Numbered from the stretch's first letter, positions 1 to 8,751 are shown. The stretch is DNA of 64,000 nt from Cellulomonas sp. Y8 (GCF_008033115.1 NZ_CP041203.1:2976001-3040000), one strand, 5' to 3'. Notes: a model not told the origin generated them from the letters alone. Made by a program: numbers and translations.

Positions 1-683
1 ATCGTGGTGCCGAACGCGACGTTGTCCCCGACCCACTCGGCGAGCCCCGGGTCCACGAGGTCGGCGAGCTCCAGCACCACCCGGCGCAGCGCGGCGCCGT
101 TCTCGGGCAGGTTGTCGCAGGGCAGCAGCGTCATCGGCCCCGCCCCGGTCGCCCGGCGCAGCCGCAGGCCCGCGACCACCCGGCCCGGGACCGTCCGCAC
201 CGGCCCGTGCCGGTCGGCGCGCAGCGCGGCCACGTCGGCGCGCACGTCGCCGCGGTCGGTGTCGAGCGCGCCGGACGCGGTCCGGACGTAGCCGGCCTCG
301 GTCACGGTGAAGGTCGCGACCGCGACGGCGCGGTCCGCCCAGTAGCCCAGCCAGGCGTCGTGCTCGTCGCCGCCGTGCGCGGCCGACACGCTCGACACGA
401 CGCGGAACCGCTCGCCGTCGGCGGCCCGCGTGACCAGCGTGTACAGCCCGTCCTGCGGGGCCAGCGCCTCGGCCAGCGTGCGGGAGCGACCGGTGAAGGC
501 GGCGATGCCCCAGCCCGCGGCGTCGGGGGCGTTGTCGGTGTACCAGGCCTGGTGGGCACGGAAGAAGCCGCCCAGCCCCAGGTGCACGACGCGCACGGGC
601 GCCGCGGGGCGGCCGTGGCCGGCGGCGCGGGACAGCCGCAGGCCGGTGGGGGTGGTCAGGCGGTGCTCGGGGAGGGTGATCAC
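1..683 (-). CDS. uxuB: Mannitol dehydrogenase-family oxidoreductase, probable fructuronate reductase (5' part, truncated by window edge)
   Basis: NAD-dependent polyol/hexuronate dehydrogenase that would reduce fructuronate to mannonate in the cytosol. About 227 N-terminal residues are visible; the rest lies left of base 1. Family hallmarks are the N-terminal LGLGGFFRAHQAWYTD stretch (residues about 31-46, Rossmann fold entry of the long-chain mannitol dehydrogenase family) and the PCDNLPENG block near residue 190. The GTG start at 683 overlaps the stop of uxaC by 4 bp (GTGA), so translation is probably coupled. Placement after uxaC and uxuA favours fructuronate reductase over mannitol or tagaturonate dehydrogenase, but the family alone does not settle substrate. 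Confidence 0.85.
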   Translation of the reverse strand, partial: MITLPEHRLTTPTGLRLSRAAGHGRPAAPVRVVHLGLGGFFRAHQAWYTDNAPDAAGWGIAAFTGRSRTLAEALAPQDGLYTLVTRAADGERFRVVSSVSAAHGGDEHDAWLGYWADRAVAVATFTVTEAGYVRTASGALDTDRGDVRADVAALRADRHGPVRTVPGRVVAGLRLRRATGAGPMTLLPCDNLPENGAALRRVVLELADLVDPGLAEWVGDNVAFGTT

Positions 684-2116
684 AGCCGGAACGCCTCTCT
701 CGGGATGGTGGTGACGAGGTCGACGGCGGTCTCGTGCGCCTCGTCGAGGGTCAGCCGGTGGTCGGTGACGAGCCGCGCCAGGTACGCGGCGTCCGCGCGC
801 CGGCTCGCGTCGTGCCGGGCGGGGATGGACAGGTAGGCGCGGGTGTCGTCGACGAACCCGGAGGTCTTGGCGAACCCGGCGGTCTCGGTGACGGCCGCCC
901 GGTACCGCTCCATCGCGTCGGGCGCGTCCAGGAACCACCACGGCGCCCCGACGTAGAGCGACGGGTAGAAGCCGGCCAGCGGCGCGAGCTCGCGGGAGAA
1001 CGTCGTCTCGTCGATGGTGAACACGACCAGCCGGAACCGCGGGTGCGTGCCGAAGGCGTGCAGCACCGGGCGCAGCGCCTCGGTGAACTCGACGGTCACG
1101 GGGATGTCGGCGCCGATGTCGGTGCCGAGGCGCTCGCGGGACGGCAGGTGGTGGTCGCGGCGGACGCCCGGGTGCAGCGTCATCACGAGGCCGTCCTCGC
1201 TCGACATCCGCGCCATCTCGAACAGCAGGCCGCGGCGCAGCGCCTCCGCCTCCGCGGGCGTCGCGGTCCCGGCCCGCGCCGCGGCGTACAGCCGCTCGCC
1301 GTCGGCCGGGTCGAGGGGTGCCATCGCCGCGTCCCGGTGGCCGTGGTCGGACGACACCGCGCCGTACGCCGCGAAGTGCTCCCGCCGGCGCTGCATCGCG
1401 TCGACCCAGCCCGCGAGCGTGCCGGTGTCCGTCCCGGCGACCTCGCCCAGCGCGCCGACGCGGTCGGCCCAGCCCGGGACGCCGGCCTCCAGGTACCGGT
1501 CGGGGCGGAACGTCGGCACGACCCGGCCGTGCCACGTCGGGTCGGCGCGCAGCGCGGCGTGGTGCGCGAGGTCGTCGCAGGGGTCGTCCGTCGTGGCGAG
1601 CACGTCGAGCCCGAACCGGTCGTACAGCGCCCGGGGCCGGAAGTCCGGCTCGGCGACGCGGGCGGCGATCGCGTCGTACAGGTCGTCGGCGGTGCCCTCG
1701 GCGGGGACCAGGTCGACGCCGAGCACCTCGACCAGCACCTGCTCCAGCCAGAGCTTCACCGGCGTGCCGCGGAACGTCGGCCAGTGCCGGCACAGCAGCC
1801 GGAACGCGGCCCGGGACTGCGCGGGCGTCGGGTCGGCCACCCCGACGCCGAGGTCCTCGAGCGGCACGCCGCGCGCGTGCAGCAGGCGGGTCAGGTAGTG
1901 GTCGGGCGTGATGAGCAGCGCGGTCGGGTCGGGGAACGCGGTGTCCTCGGCCAGCCACCGGGCCGGGACGTGCCCGTGCGGGGACACGATCGGCAGGTCG
2001 CGCACCGCCGCGTAGAGCTCGCGGGCGACCGACCGCGTCGCCGGGTCCGCCGGCAGCAGCCGGTCGGGGTGCGGCGCGAGCCGGGGTGGGGCGACGGGGG
2101 TCGACAGCGCTGTCAT
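680..2116 (-). CDS. uxaC: Glucuronate isomerase
   Basis: Converts D-glucuronate to D-fructuronate (and galacturonate to tagaturonate), the first step of hexuronate catabolism. The 478-residue product matches the usual family length of about 470. The N-terminal DLPIVSPHGHVPARWLAED segment holds the HxH metal-ligand motif of this amidohydrolase-superfamily TIM barrel. The ATG at 2116 is chosen because the conserved N terminus (DPATRSVARELYAAVRDLPI) begins just after it; the frame stays open further upstream, but that part is not protein-like. An operator-like site lies 34 bp upstream of the start, and the gene runs directly into uxuB. It is third in the order uxuA, lacI, uxaC, uxuB. Confidence 0.93.
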   Translation of the reverse strand: MTALSTPVAPPRLAPHPDRLLPADPATRSVARELYAAVRDLPIVSPHGHVPARWLAEDTAFPDPTALLITPDHYLTRLLHARGVPLEDLGVGVADPTPAQSRAAFRLLCRHWPTFRGTPVKLWLEQVLVEVLGVDLVPAEGTADDLYDAIAARVAEPDFRPRALYDRFGLDVLATTDDPCDDLAHHAALRADPTWHGRVVPTFRPDRYLEAGVPGWADRVGALGEVAGTDTGTLAGWVDAMQRRREHFAAYGAVSSDHGHRDAAMAPLDPADGERLYAAARAGTATPAEAEALRRGLLFEMARMSSEDGLVMTLHPGVRRDHHLPSRERLGTDIGADIPVTVEFTEALRPVLHAFGTHPRFRLVVFTIDETTFSRELAPLAGFYPSLYVGAPWWFLDAPDAMERYRAAVTETAGFAKTSGFVDDTRAYLSIPARHDASRRADAAYLARLVTDHRLTLDEAHETAVDLVTTIPREAFRL

Positions 2117-2149
2117 GCGGCCATGGTTCGAGGCGGCGGGGCGGGGCTG

Positions 2150-2170
2150 CAAGCGGTTGCCATGAGTTGC
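2150..2170. promoter_or_regulatory. LacI-type operator upstream of uxaC
   Basis: CAAGCGGTTGCCATGAGTTGC on the plus strand, with a near-palindromic core CAAGCGGTTG. It matches the site upstream of uxuA at 18 of 21 positions and lies between lacI and uxaC, 34 bp before the uxaC ATG. LacI-family operators usually have this central CG symmetry. Binding by the neighbouring LacI protein is inferred. Confidence 0.65.
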
Positions 2171-2244
2171 CCCGGTGCCGGGTGGCGCCCCGCGGCGGGC
2201 GCCCGACGACCCCCGCGGCGACCGTCCCGCCCGGCGGGCCGGCG

Positions 2245-3276
2245 TCAGCCCGCGCGTGCCGCCACGGCCCCCGACGACTCCCGCACCACCAGCCGCGCGG
2301 GCACCACGACGGGCTCCCCGCGGGACCGCGCGCCGTTCACCAGGGCGAGCAGATTCCGCAGCCCGGTGGCGCCCATCGCCTGCAGCGGCGACGACACCGT
2401 GGTCAGCGCGGGGGAGACGATCTGCCCGATCAGCACGTCGTCGAACCCGACCACGCTCACGTCCTCCGGGACCCGCAGCCCGGCCTGCTGCAGCCCGCGG
2501 ATCACCCCGACCGCCATGAGCGCGTTGAACACCAGCACCCCGGACGCCCGCGACCCGCCGAGCGCCAGCGCCGCCTCGAACCCGCCCGCGAACGTCGGCT
2601 CGAACGGCCCGATCCGCCGGCCGGTGAGGTCCAGCTCCTGGCACGCGTCGCTGAACGCCCGCCACCGTGCCCCGTTCGGCCAGGACGCGTCGGGGCCGGC
2701 GACGTAGACGAGGTCGCGGTGCCCGGCCTCGCCGAGGTGCTCGACGGCGCGCCGGGCACCCCGCTGCTCATCCGCCACGACGCACGGCACGTCGGCGAGC
2801 CCGCGGTTCATCACGACCAGCGGCCGCTGCTTCGCGACGCCGCGGATCGCCGCGTCCGACATCCGCGACGACGTGAGCAGCACCCCCTCGACCATCGGCA
2901 GGATGCGCTCCGCGGTCTCCCGCTCGATCCCGGCGTCCTCCCGGGTGTCCTCGACCAGCACCCCGTACCCGGCCGCGGACGCCGCGACCTGCGCGCCGCG
3001 CAGCAGCTCGGCGTAGATGGGGTTGGCCAGGTCGGACACGAGGACCGCGATCATCCGGGTCCGGGCGGTCGACAGCGCCTGGGCGACGGGGTTCGCCCGG
3101 TAGCCGATCGCCGCGGCGGCCGCGCGCACCCGCTCCGCGGTCTGCGAGTTGACCCGGCCCGGCCGCGCGAACGTCCGGGACACCGTCGAGGCCGCGACGC
3201 CGGCCGCCTGCGCGACGTCGTAGATCGTCGGCGCGCGGGTCGCCCGCGGCTCGCTGCCCCCGTCGGCCTCCACCAT
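2245..3276 (-). CDS. LacI-family transcriptional regulator of the hexuronate operon
   Basis: 343-residue repressor or activator. The N-terminal helix-turn-helix reads TIYDVAQAAGVAASTVSRTF, followed by the hinge helix region YRANPVAQALSTART and a periplasmic-binding-like effector domain to the C terminus. The ATG at 3276 gives a 15-residue lead before the HTH. It sits 20 bp after uxuA and before uxaC, within the hexuronate cluster. Effector is not visible from sequence; fructuronate or another hexuronate intermediate would be the natural guess. Two matching operator-like sequences flank the cluster. Confidence 0.92.
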   Translation of the reverse strand: MVEADGGSEPRATRAPTIYDVAQAAGVAASTVSRTFARPGRVNSQTAERVRAAAAAIGYRANPVAQALSTARTRMIAVLVSDLANPIYAELLRGAQVAASAAGYGVLVEDTREDAGIERETAERILPMVEGVLLTSSRMSDAAIRGVAKQRPLVVMNRGLADVPCVVADEQRGARRAVEHLGEAGHRDLVYVAGPDASWPNGARWRAFSDACQELDLTGRRIGPFEPTFAGGFEAALALGGSRASGVLVFNALMAVGVIRGLQQAGLRVPEDVSVVGFDDVLIGQIVSPALTTVSSPLQAMGATGLRNLLALVNGARSRGEPVVVPARLVVRESSGAVAARAG

Positions 3277-3296
3277 GCCGCGATCGTAGGGTGCGG

Positions 3297-4478
3297 CTAC
3301 GCCGCCGGGAGCAGCGAGCGGACCGCCTGCTCGACCCCGCGCAGCTCCGCCAGCCCCTTGAGCCGGCCGATCAGCGAGTAGCCGGGGTAGGTCTCGCGGA
3401 ACTGGTCGTCGAGCATCCGCTGCCCGTGGTCCGGCCGCATCGGCAGCCGCGGCCCGCCCTCCCGCTCGCGCCGGCGCTCCTCGGCGACCAGCGCCGCGAT
3501 CACCGCGACCATGTCCGCGTCGCCGGCGATGTGCGGGGCCTCGTAGAAGCTCCGGCCGCCGTCCTGCAGCCGCACCGACCGCAGGTGCGCGAAGTAGATG
3601 CGCTCGGCGAACCGCCGGGTCATCGCGACCACGTCGTTGTCCGCGCGCGACCCGTAGGAGCCGATGCACATCGTGAGCCCGTTCGCGGGGGAGGGCGCCG
3701 CGTCGAGCAGGTGCTGCGCGTCCTCGGCGGTGGACACGACCCGCGGCAGCCCGAACAGCGGGCGCGGTGGGTCGTCCGGGTGGATCGCCAGCCGCAGGCC
3801 GACCTCCTCGGCCACCGGCACGACCTCGCGCAGGAACGACGCCAGGTTCCCGCGCAGCGCGTCGGCGTCGACGTCGTCGTAGGTCGCGAGGGCGGTGCGG
3901 AACTCGTCGAGCGTGTACCGCTCCTCCGACCCCGGCAGCCCGAGCAGGATCGTGTCGACCAGCCGCTCCCGGGCCGCCTCGTCCATCGCGTCGAGCACGG
4001 CGCGCGCCCGGGCGGTCTGCTCCGCGTCGTACTCGGCCGCCGCGCCGGGGCGGCGGAGCAGGAACAGGTCGAAAGCGGCGAGCTGGTCCGCGTCGAACCG
4101 CAGCGCCCACGTCCCGTCCTCCAGCGGATAGCCGAGGTCCGTGCGGGACCAGTCGAGGACGGGCATGAAGTTGTAGCAGACCAGGTCGATGCCGCAGGCC
4201 GCGAGGTTCCGGATCGTCTGCTGGTACGCCGCGACCGCGCGGTCCCGCAGCGGGCCGCCGCGCTTGACGTCCTCGTGCACCGGGACGCTCTCGACGACCG
4301 ACCACACCAGGCCCGCGGCCTCGATCTGCTCGCGGCGCGCCTCGATCGCCTCGACCGGCCAGACCTCGCCGTTCGGGATGTCGTGCAGCGCGGTGACCAC
4401 GCCGGTCGCGCCGGTCTGCCGGACCTGCGCCAGCGTGATCGGGTCGCGGTCGCCGAACCAGCGCCAGGTGTGCTCCAT
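3297..4478 (-). CDS. uxuA: Mannonate dehydratase
   Basis: Dehydrates D-mannonate to 2-keto-3-deoxygluconate, third step of glucuronate breakdown. The 393 residues equal the classic E. coli UxuA length (394). The start MEHTWRWFGDRDPITL and the regions PVHEDVKRG, CYNFMPVLDWSRTDL, HPDDPPRPLFGLPR and RPDHGQRM are characteristic of UxuA, including histidine and cysteine metal ligands. A GGAGGG ribosome-binding sequence precedes the ATG. First gene of the minus-strand cluster, with an operator-like site 82 bp upstream. No KDG kinase or aldolase is present in the window. Confidence 0.95.
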   Translation of the reverse strand: MEHTWRWFGDRDPITLAQVRQTGATGVVTALHDIPNGEVWPVEAIEARREQIEAAGLVWSVVESVPVHEDVKRGGPLRDRAVAAYQQTIRNLAACGIDLVCYNFMPVLDWSRTDLGYPLEDGTWALRFDADQLAAFDLFLLRRPGAAAEYDAEQTARARAVLDAMDEAARERLVDTILLGLPGSEERYTLDEFRTALATYDDVDADALRGNLASFLREVVPVAEEVGLRLAIHPDDPPRPLFGLPRVVSTAEDAQHLLDAAPSPANGLTMCIGSYGSRADNDVVAMTRRFAERIYFAHLRSVRLQDGGRSFYEAPHIAGDADMVAVIAALVAEERRREREGGPRLPMRPDHGQRMLDDQFRETYPGYSLIGRLKGLAELRGVEQAVRSLLPAA

Positions 4479-4559
4479 CGCCGTCCCTCCCGGGGGTGGG
4501 GGACGGCGTCGGTGCCGCCCCGCGTGGTCAGCAGCGTCGCCGGGACGGGTGCGGGGGGA

Positions 4560-4580
4560 CAACCGGTTGCCAGAAGTTGC
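4560..4580. promoter_or_regulatory. LacI-type operator upstream of uxuA
   Basis: CAACCGGTTGCCAGAAGTTGC on the plus strand; the first ten bases are a perfect palindrome. It lies in the divergent region between uxuA and the plus-strand gene at 4655, and repeats the site before uxaC with three mismatches in 21. Probably the main operator of the operon. Confidence 0.7.
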
Positions 4581-4642
4581 TCGCGAGCCCGGCGCGAGCC
4601 CGCGGCTGCGGGTGGTCGAGGTGGGCGCAACCCCCGCCCGCC

Positions 4643-4648
4643 TAGAGT
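4643..4648 (+). promoter_or_regulatory. -10 element TAGAGT of a leaderless-type promoter
   Basis: TAGAGT ends 6 bases before the GTG at 4655, with no Shine-Dalgarno sequence between. This TANNNT-then-start layout is typical of actinobacterial leaderless transcripts and recurs in this window. Confidence 0.5.
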
Positions 4649-4654
4649 TCCGGC

Positions 4655-5167
4655 GTGAGCTCCCGCCCCGTCTGGTCCTTCCGCGTGCCGCTGCGTCCCG
4701 ACGTCGACCCCGCCACGATGCGGGTCCTGGAGGCGGTCGCCCGGGACACGCCGCCGGACGCAGCCGATCTCGCGACGCTGCACCCGGTCGTCGCGCACTA
4801 CCTGGGCGACTGGACCCGGATGCTCGAGGACGGCGAGACCCCGCCCTACCTCGGTCCTCCCGTGCGCCTGTCCGGGCGGGGGACGCCCACGCCGCTGCTC
4901 ACGATCGAGTTCACCCAGCACGACGACCGGTTCGCGGGTGGCGGGTGGGTGATGTTCCTCTGGGCGTACCAGCTCACCGGGCGTCCGACGCGTGACCGGG
5001 TCGTCATCGGCCACCACGCGCCCGCCGACCGGGAGCTCACCGGCTGGGAGGAGATCGTCGCCGACGCGACCGGGATCACGTCGGGGAGCGTCACGGTGGG
5101 GTGGGACGAGGTCGCGGCGGAGTGGCGGCGGCTGCTCGACGACCCGGGGTGGGCCGGGTGGTCCTGA
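4655..5167 (+). CDS. Hypothetical protein (170 aa)
   Basis: No family recognised. A soluble acidic protein rich in Trp (WSFRVPL, GDWTRML, GGWVMFLWAY, TGWEEI) with no signal peptide or membrane segment. The GTG at 4655 follows a TAGAGT -10 element at the spacing expected for a leaderless mRNA. The last 10 bases overlap the next gene, so the two are probably co-expressed. Divergent from uxuA across a region of about 175 bp. Confidence 0.7.
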   Translation: MSSRPVWSFRVPLRPDVDPATMRVLEAVARDTPPDAADLATLHPVVAHYLGDWTRMLEDGETPPYLGPPVRLSGRGTPTPLLTIEFTQHDDRFAGGGWVMFLWAYQLTGRPTRDRVVIGHHAPADRELTGWEEIVADATGITSGSVTVGWDEVAAEWRRLLDDPGWAGWS

Positions 5168-5592
5168 GCGGCACCGCGCCCGCGGGCTGCCGCGCGTGCC
5201 GGCAGCTGGCGGACACCGCCGGTCACGAGCCCTACCTCCCCCGCGGCGTGCCGCCCACGCCGCCGCAGGGCGATCCGTACGCCGGGCGCGAGGTTGTCGA
5301 CGAGGCGCTCAGCGCCGCGGTCGTGGCCTACCTCTCCTACGGCAGCACGCCGTTCCCGTGGGCCGACGAGCAGGCGGTCGCGGCGCTCCACGTCGACCGG
5401 GACCCCGCGGAGCTGGTGGAGCGCGTGCGGGCGATCGACGCCGAGATGACCGGCTACGAGGTCGACTGGGACCGGCACGGGTACCAGGGCGGCTGCGCGG
5501 AGGCCGCGGCGACGCTGCGGGCGCGGCACCCGGAGCTGGGCCCGCAGGCGCTCGCGGCGCTGGACTGGGCGTTCAGCTACCGCTGGCGCTGA
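5158..5592 (+). CDS. Hypothetical protein (144 aa)
   Basis: Not recognised. The GTG at 5158 gives MVLSGTAPAGCRACRQLADTAG..., with a CxxC pair near residue 12, and overlaps the preceding gene by 10 bp. The middle (DEALSAAVVAYLSYGSTPFPWADEQAVAAL) looks helical and soluble. The C terminus WAFSYRWR is aromatic. No membrane segment. Function unknown; translational coupling to the upstream gene is the only context clue. Confidence 0.65.
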   Translation: MVLSGTAPAGCRACRQLADTAGHEPYLPRGVPPTPPQGDPYAGREVVDEALSAAVVAYLSYGSTPFPWADEQAVAALHVDRDPAELVERVRAIDAEMTGYEVDWDRHGYQGGCAEAAATLRARHPELGPQALAALDWAFSYRWR

Positions 5593-5646
5593 TCTCGTCC
5601 CGACCGCAGGTGCCACCGTTCCCGCGCCCCCGCGCCGGAGTCCCCC

Positions 5647-5652
5647 TAGAGT
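5647..5652 (+). promoter_or_regulatory. -10 element TAGAGT of a leaderless-type promoter
   Basis: TAGAGT with the GTG start of the next gene 7 bases after its last base. Likely promoter of the first ESX-like module (5659-8751). Confidence 0.5.
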
Positions 5653-5658
5653 GACGCC

Positions 5659-6195
5659 GTGACCGACCCGCAGGACCCCCTCGCGCAGGCCCCGCTGCTG
5701 CGCGTCGTCCACGAGCGCCACCCCGACGTCGACGTCGTCGTCCTCCCGCCGGAGGCGCCGGCCCCCGAGCTCGCGGATGCGCCCGTCCCCGTGACCGACG
5801 CCGCGCTGGACGCCGAGCGGTCCCGGGTGGAGGGCGTCCTCGCCGGGCTGCTCGCGGCCGCAGGCGCCGAGCCCGCCGCGGCCCCGCGCGCCACCTGGCG
5901 CAGCGCCCCCGCGTCCCACGTCGTGCCCGTCGTCGAGGCGCGACTGCCGATCGACGGCCCCGAGGCCGGCGTCGCCGTGGGCCGTGCCCTGTCCGCCAGG
6001 CTGCGCGCCGACGGCTGGGACGGCCGCCTCGACCGTGCGGGCGTGACGCCCCTGCTGCTCGCCGCCCTCGACGACCGCTCCGTGCGCGTCGCCTGGCTCG
6101 ACGACGCCGTCCTGCTGACCGTGCGCGGCCGGGACCTCCCCGTCGCGACCGCCACCGCCCGCGCGCTCGTCTCCGGGACGGAGGACGGCCGGTGA
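5659..6195 (+). CDS. Hypothetical protein opening the DUF1023 ESX-like module (178 aa)
   Basis: Soluble alpha/beta protein with no signal peptide. The C-terminal half (GVAVGRALSARLRADGWDGRL... SVRVAWLDDAVLLTVRGRDLPV) resembles small ferredoxin-like folds often encoded beside actinobacterial ESX-linked hydrolases. Here it precedes a YxxxD protein, a WXG-hydrolase fusion and a lipoprotein, all overlapping by 4 bp, so a chaperone or immunity role is possible. That role is inferred from position only. The GTG start is set by the TAGAGT element. Confidence 0.65.
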   Translation: MTDPQDPLAQAPLLRVVHERHPDVDVVVLPPEAPAPELADAPVPVTDAALDAERSRVEGVLAGLLAAAGAEPAAAPRATWRSAPASHVVPVVEARLPIDGPEAGVAVGRALSARLRADGWDGRLDRAGVTPLLLAALDDRSVRVAWLDDAVLLTVRGRDLPVATATARALVSGTEDGR

Positions 6196-6494
6196 GCGGC
6201 GAGATCCAGGTCGACCCGTACACCCTCGGGCTGTCCGCCGACGACTGGACCGACCAGGGCTCGCGCGTGCGCACCGCCCGGGACCGCGTCGCGGACGCCA
6301 CCACCTCCGGCTTCACCCCGGCCGTGGCCGGTGCGGCCGCGTCGTGGACGTCGGCGTGGGGGACCGTCCTCGGCGACGTCGCCGACCGCGCCGAGGAGAT
6401 CGGCACCCGGCTCCGCGACGCCCAGCAGGCGTACGCCGTCACCGACGTCACGGCCCAGGAGACGTTCGAGTCCTGGCTGGGAGGGACCCCGTGA
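6192..6494 (+). CDS. WXG100-like ESX protein with YxxxD signal (100 aa)
   Basis: Length of 100 residues and an all-helical composition fit the WXG100/ESX superfamily. A Trp-Gly pair occurs mid-protein (ASWTSAWGTVL, about residues 51-61), where the helical hairpin turn is expected. The C-terminal region QQAYAVTDVT holds a YxxxD motif, the general secretion signal of type VII substrates. It overlaps the upstream gene and the downstream WXG-hydrolase by 4 bp on each side, so it is probably the small heterodimer partner of that protein. No EccC ATPase is present nearby. Confidence 0.7.
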   Translation: MSGEIQVDPYTLGLSADDWTDQGSRVRTARDRVADATTSGFTPAVAGAAASWTSAWGTVLGDVADRAEEIGTRLRDAQQAYAVTDVTAQETFESWLGGTP

Positions 6495-8263
6495 CCACGG
6501 TGACCATCGACATCCCGCCGGCGATCGACGCGATCCCCGCCGTGGAGGGCGACCCCGCCGTCGTGGCCGCGTTCGCCCAGGACCTGCTGGCCAGCGCGGT
6601 CAACCTGGACGACCTCGACACGTTCGCGCTCGACTCCTCCACCCTCGACGGCTGGTCCGGCGAGGCCGCCACCGCGTACGGCCGGCACGTCCGCGCCGCC
6701 GGTGCCGACGCGCAGGCGATGGGCGTCGCGCTGCGGCAGGTCGCCCGCGCGGCCGACGACCACGCCGACGCGCTCACCGACCTGCTCCGGCGCCGCACCG
6801 ACCTGGTCGAGGCCCGGTCGTCGTACCACGAGGCGCGCGAGGACCTCGACGCCGACATCCGGTCCGCGGGGGAGGTGGACGACGCCGCGGTCGCGGAGCT
6901 GCAGGCCCGGGCGGCGTCGCTGGCGACCCGCCGCGACGGCGTGGTCGCCGACGTCGACGCCCTGGTGCGCGACCTGGCGACCGCCGAGCAGGCGATGCTC
7001 GACGCGTTCTCGTCCTACTCGACGCTCGCGCAGGCGCGCGCCGCCGTCTCCGGGCAGATCGACCTCGCCGACGACGCCCTCGGCCGGCCGGGCTCCCCGT
7101 CGCAGGGCGGCACCCCGGAGCAGGTCGCCGCGTGGTGGGCGTCGCTGACCGAGGAGGAGCAGTACGCCGTGCTCGCGGCCCGGCCCGAGCTCGTCGGCAA
7201 CACCGACGGCATCCCGGCGCTCGCCCGCGACCAGGCGAACCGGCTGCTGCTCGAGACCGACCTCGAGGCGATGGAGCTGCGCGAGCAGCGCGGCGAGCGG
7301 CTGTTCGAGGACTACCAGGCGCTCGACAACGCCCGCGCCGCGCAGGCCGCCCTGGACGAGGGCGCGAACAAGGTCGACCCGGTCACCGGGGAGCCGCTGG
7401 TGCCGCTGCTGCACCTGTACGACGCCACCGCGTTCGGCGGCGACGGGAAGGTCGCCATCGCGTTCGGGAACCCCGACACGGCCGACCACGTCTCCGTGAT
7501 GGTCCCGGGCCTCACCAGCCGGGGCACCGAGGCCGGCGGCAACGCCGACGCGGCGTACAACATCTACGAGTCCGCGCGGCTCTCGGACCCGTACTCGACC
7601 GCCTCCTCGATCATGTGGATCGGCTACGACGCCCCCAGCGACTGGGACTCCGCCACCGTGGCGACCGAGGGCCGCGCCGAGGAGGGCGGTGCGCTGCTGT
7701 CGCGGTACATCGACGGCCTGCGCGCGTCCCGCGAGGGCGAGCCCGCGCACCTGACGGTCATCGGGCACAGCTACGGCTCGACCACCACGGCGCACGGCTT
7801 GACCGACCACGGCCTCGCCGCCGACGACATCGTGCTGGTCGGCAGCCCGGGCGCGGGCGGGGGCGTCGAGCACGCCTCCGAGCTCGGCGTCGGCGCCGAC
7901 CACGTCTGGGCCGGCAACAACAGCCGCGACCTCGTCGCCGCGCTCGCGGACGACGGCTGGGTCGGCGGCTGGATGCTCGGCGGCGCGGGCCTCGGCAACG
8001 ACATCGTCGAGGACGACTTCGGCGCCAACCGGTTCCAGGCCGAGTCCACGACCCGCGCCGACGTGATGCGGAACTTCGGCGACCACACCAAGTACTTCGA
8101 CCCAGGCACCGAGTCGCTGTACAACATCGGGCAGATCGTCGTCGGCGACTACGACGAGGTCATCGCCGCGGAGCACTCGTACGACCCCTGGTACGACGGC
8201 CCGGTGGACCCGGAGGCGACCCGCGACCCGCAGTCGTTCGAGGGCAGGAGGCCCGAGTGGTGA
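6491..8263 (+). CDS. DUF1023-type alpha/beta hydrolase with N-terminal WXG domain (590 aa)
   Basis: Probable type VII-exported lipase or esterase. The N-terminal roughly 170 residues are helical and contain LDGWSGEAATAY with the WXG motif at residues 55-57. A coiled central part follows. The C-terminal half is an alpha/beta hydrolase with the nucleophile elbow VIGHSYGSTT (Ser near 427), as in DUF1023 proteins. The GTG start overlaps the preceding YxxxD protein by 4 bp, and the stop overlaps a lipoprotein gene. A hydrolytic role on lipid or cell envelope substrates is inferred from family; no signal peptide is present. Confidence 0.82.
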   Translation: MTTVTIDIPPAIDAIPAVEGDPAVVAAFAQDLLASAVNLDDLDTFALDSSTLDGWSGEAATAYGRHVRAAGADAQAMGVALRQVARAADDHADALTDLLRRRTDLVEARSSYHEAREDLDADIRSAGEVDDAAVAELQARAASLATRRDGVVADVDALVRDLATAEQAMLDAFSSYSTLAQARAAVSGQIDLADDALGRPGSPSQGGTPEQVAAWWASLTEEEQYAVLAARPELVGNTDGIPALARDQANRLLLETDLEAMELREQRGERLFEDYQALDNARAAQAALDEGANKVDPVTGEPLVPLLHLYDATAFGGDGKVAIAFGNPDTADHVSVMVPGLTSRGTEAGGNADAAYNIYESARLSDPYSTASSIMWIGYDAPSDWDSATVATEGRAEEGGALLSRYIDGLRASREGEPAHLTVIGHSYGSTTTAHGLTDHGLAADDIVLVGSPGAGGGVEHASELGVGADHVWAGNNSRDLVAALADDGWVGGWMLGGAGLGNDIVEDDFGANRFQAESTTRADVMRNFGDHTKYFDPGTESLYNIGQIVVGDYDEVIAAEHSYDPWYDGPVDPEATRDPQSFEGRRPEW

Positions 8264-8751
8264 ACCGTCACGTGCGCACGGCCGCGGTGCTCGTCGCGCT
8301 GTCCGCGCTCGCCCTGTCGGGCTGCGGCAGCGGCAGCGGCGGCGGGGCGACCGCCGACGACCTGGACGCCAGCCGCGACGAGGTGCTCGACGCCGCGCGC
8401 CAGGTGCTGCCCGGTGTCGTCGACGCCCTCGGCGGGCAGGTCCAGGACGCCTACGGCGAGTTCGACATGGGCGGCGACGGCGTCGTCGACCGCCGGCGGT
8501 ACACCGTCACGGTGATCGCCATCGGCGCGCAGGCGGACACCGACGACCTCGTCGCCGCGTTGGAGGACGCCGGCGTCACCGACGTCCAGGTGAACCCGAT
8601 CGGCGGCGCCGCCGGGCAGCGCGACGGGCTCGACGTCTCCGGGTCCGACCCCGGGGGTCGCGACATGAGCGTGAGCGTCAGCGGGCCGTACCTCGAGGTC
8701 GCCGACGGGGTGGCGCGGGAGGCTGCGCGCGAGGACGTCGACCTGGGCTGA
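8260..8751 (+). CDS. Lipoprotein of the DUF1023 module (163 aa)
   Basis: Signal peptide with lipobox ALALSGC (Cys 22) predicts membrane anchoring. The mature part contains a two-strand/helix unit (YTVTVIAIGAQADTDDLVAALEDAGVTDVQVNPIG) typical of small periplasmic alpha/beta lipoproteins beside ESX hydrolases. GTG at 8260 overlaps the hydrolase stop (GTGA); GTG at 8257 is an alternative. An AGGAG sequence lies 6-9 bases upstream. It could be the immunity or tethering partner of the hydrolase; this is inferred. Confidence 0.75.
   Translation: MNRHVRTAAVLVALSALALSGCGSGSGGGATADDLDASRDEVLDAARQVLPGVVDALGGQVQDAYGEFDMGGDGVVDRRRYTVTVIAIGAQADTDDLVAALEDAGVTDVQVNPIGGAAGQRDGLDVSGSDPGGRDMSVSVSGPYLEVADGVAREAAREDVDLG

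Noticed and set aside
734-2707. Long plus-strand open frame over uxaC
   Set aside because: It is an antisense shadow of the glucuronate isomerase gene with repetitive Arg/Gly/Val composition and no family motif.
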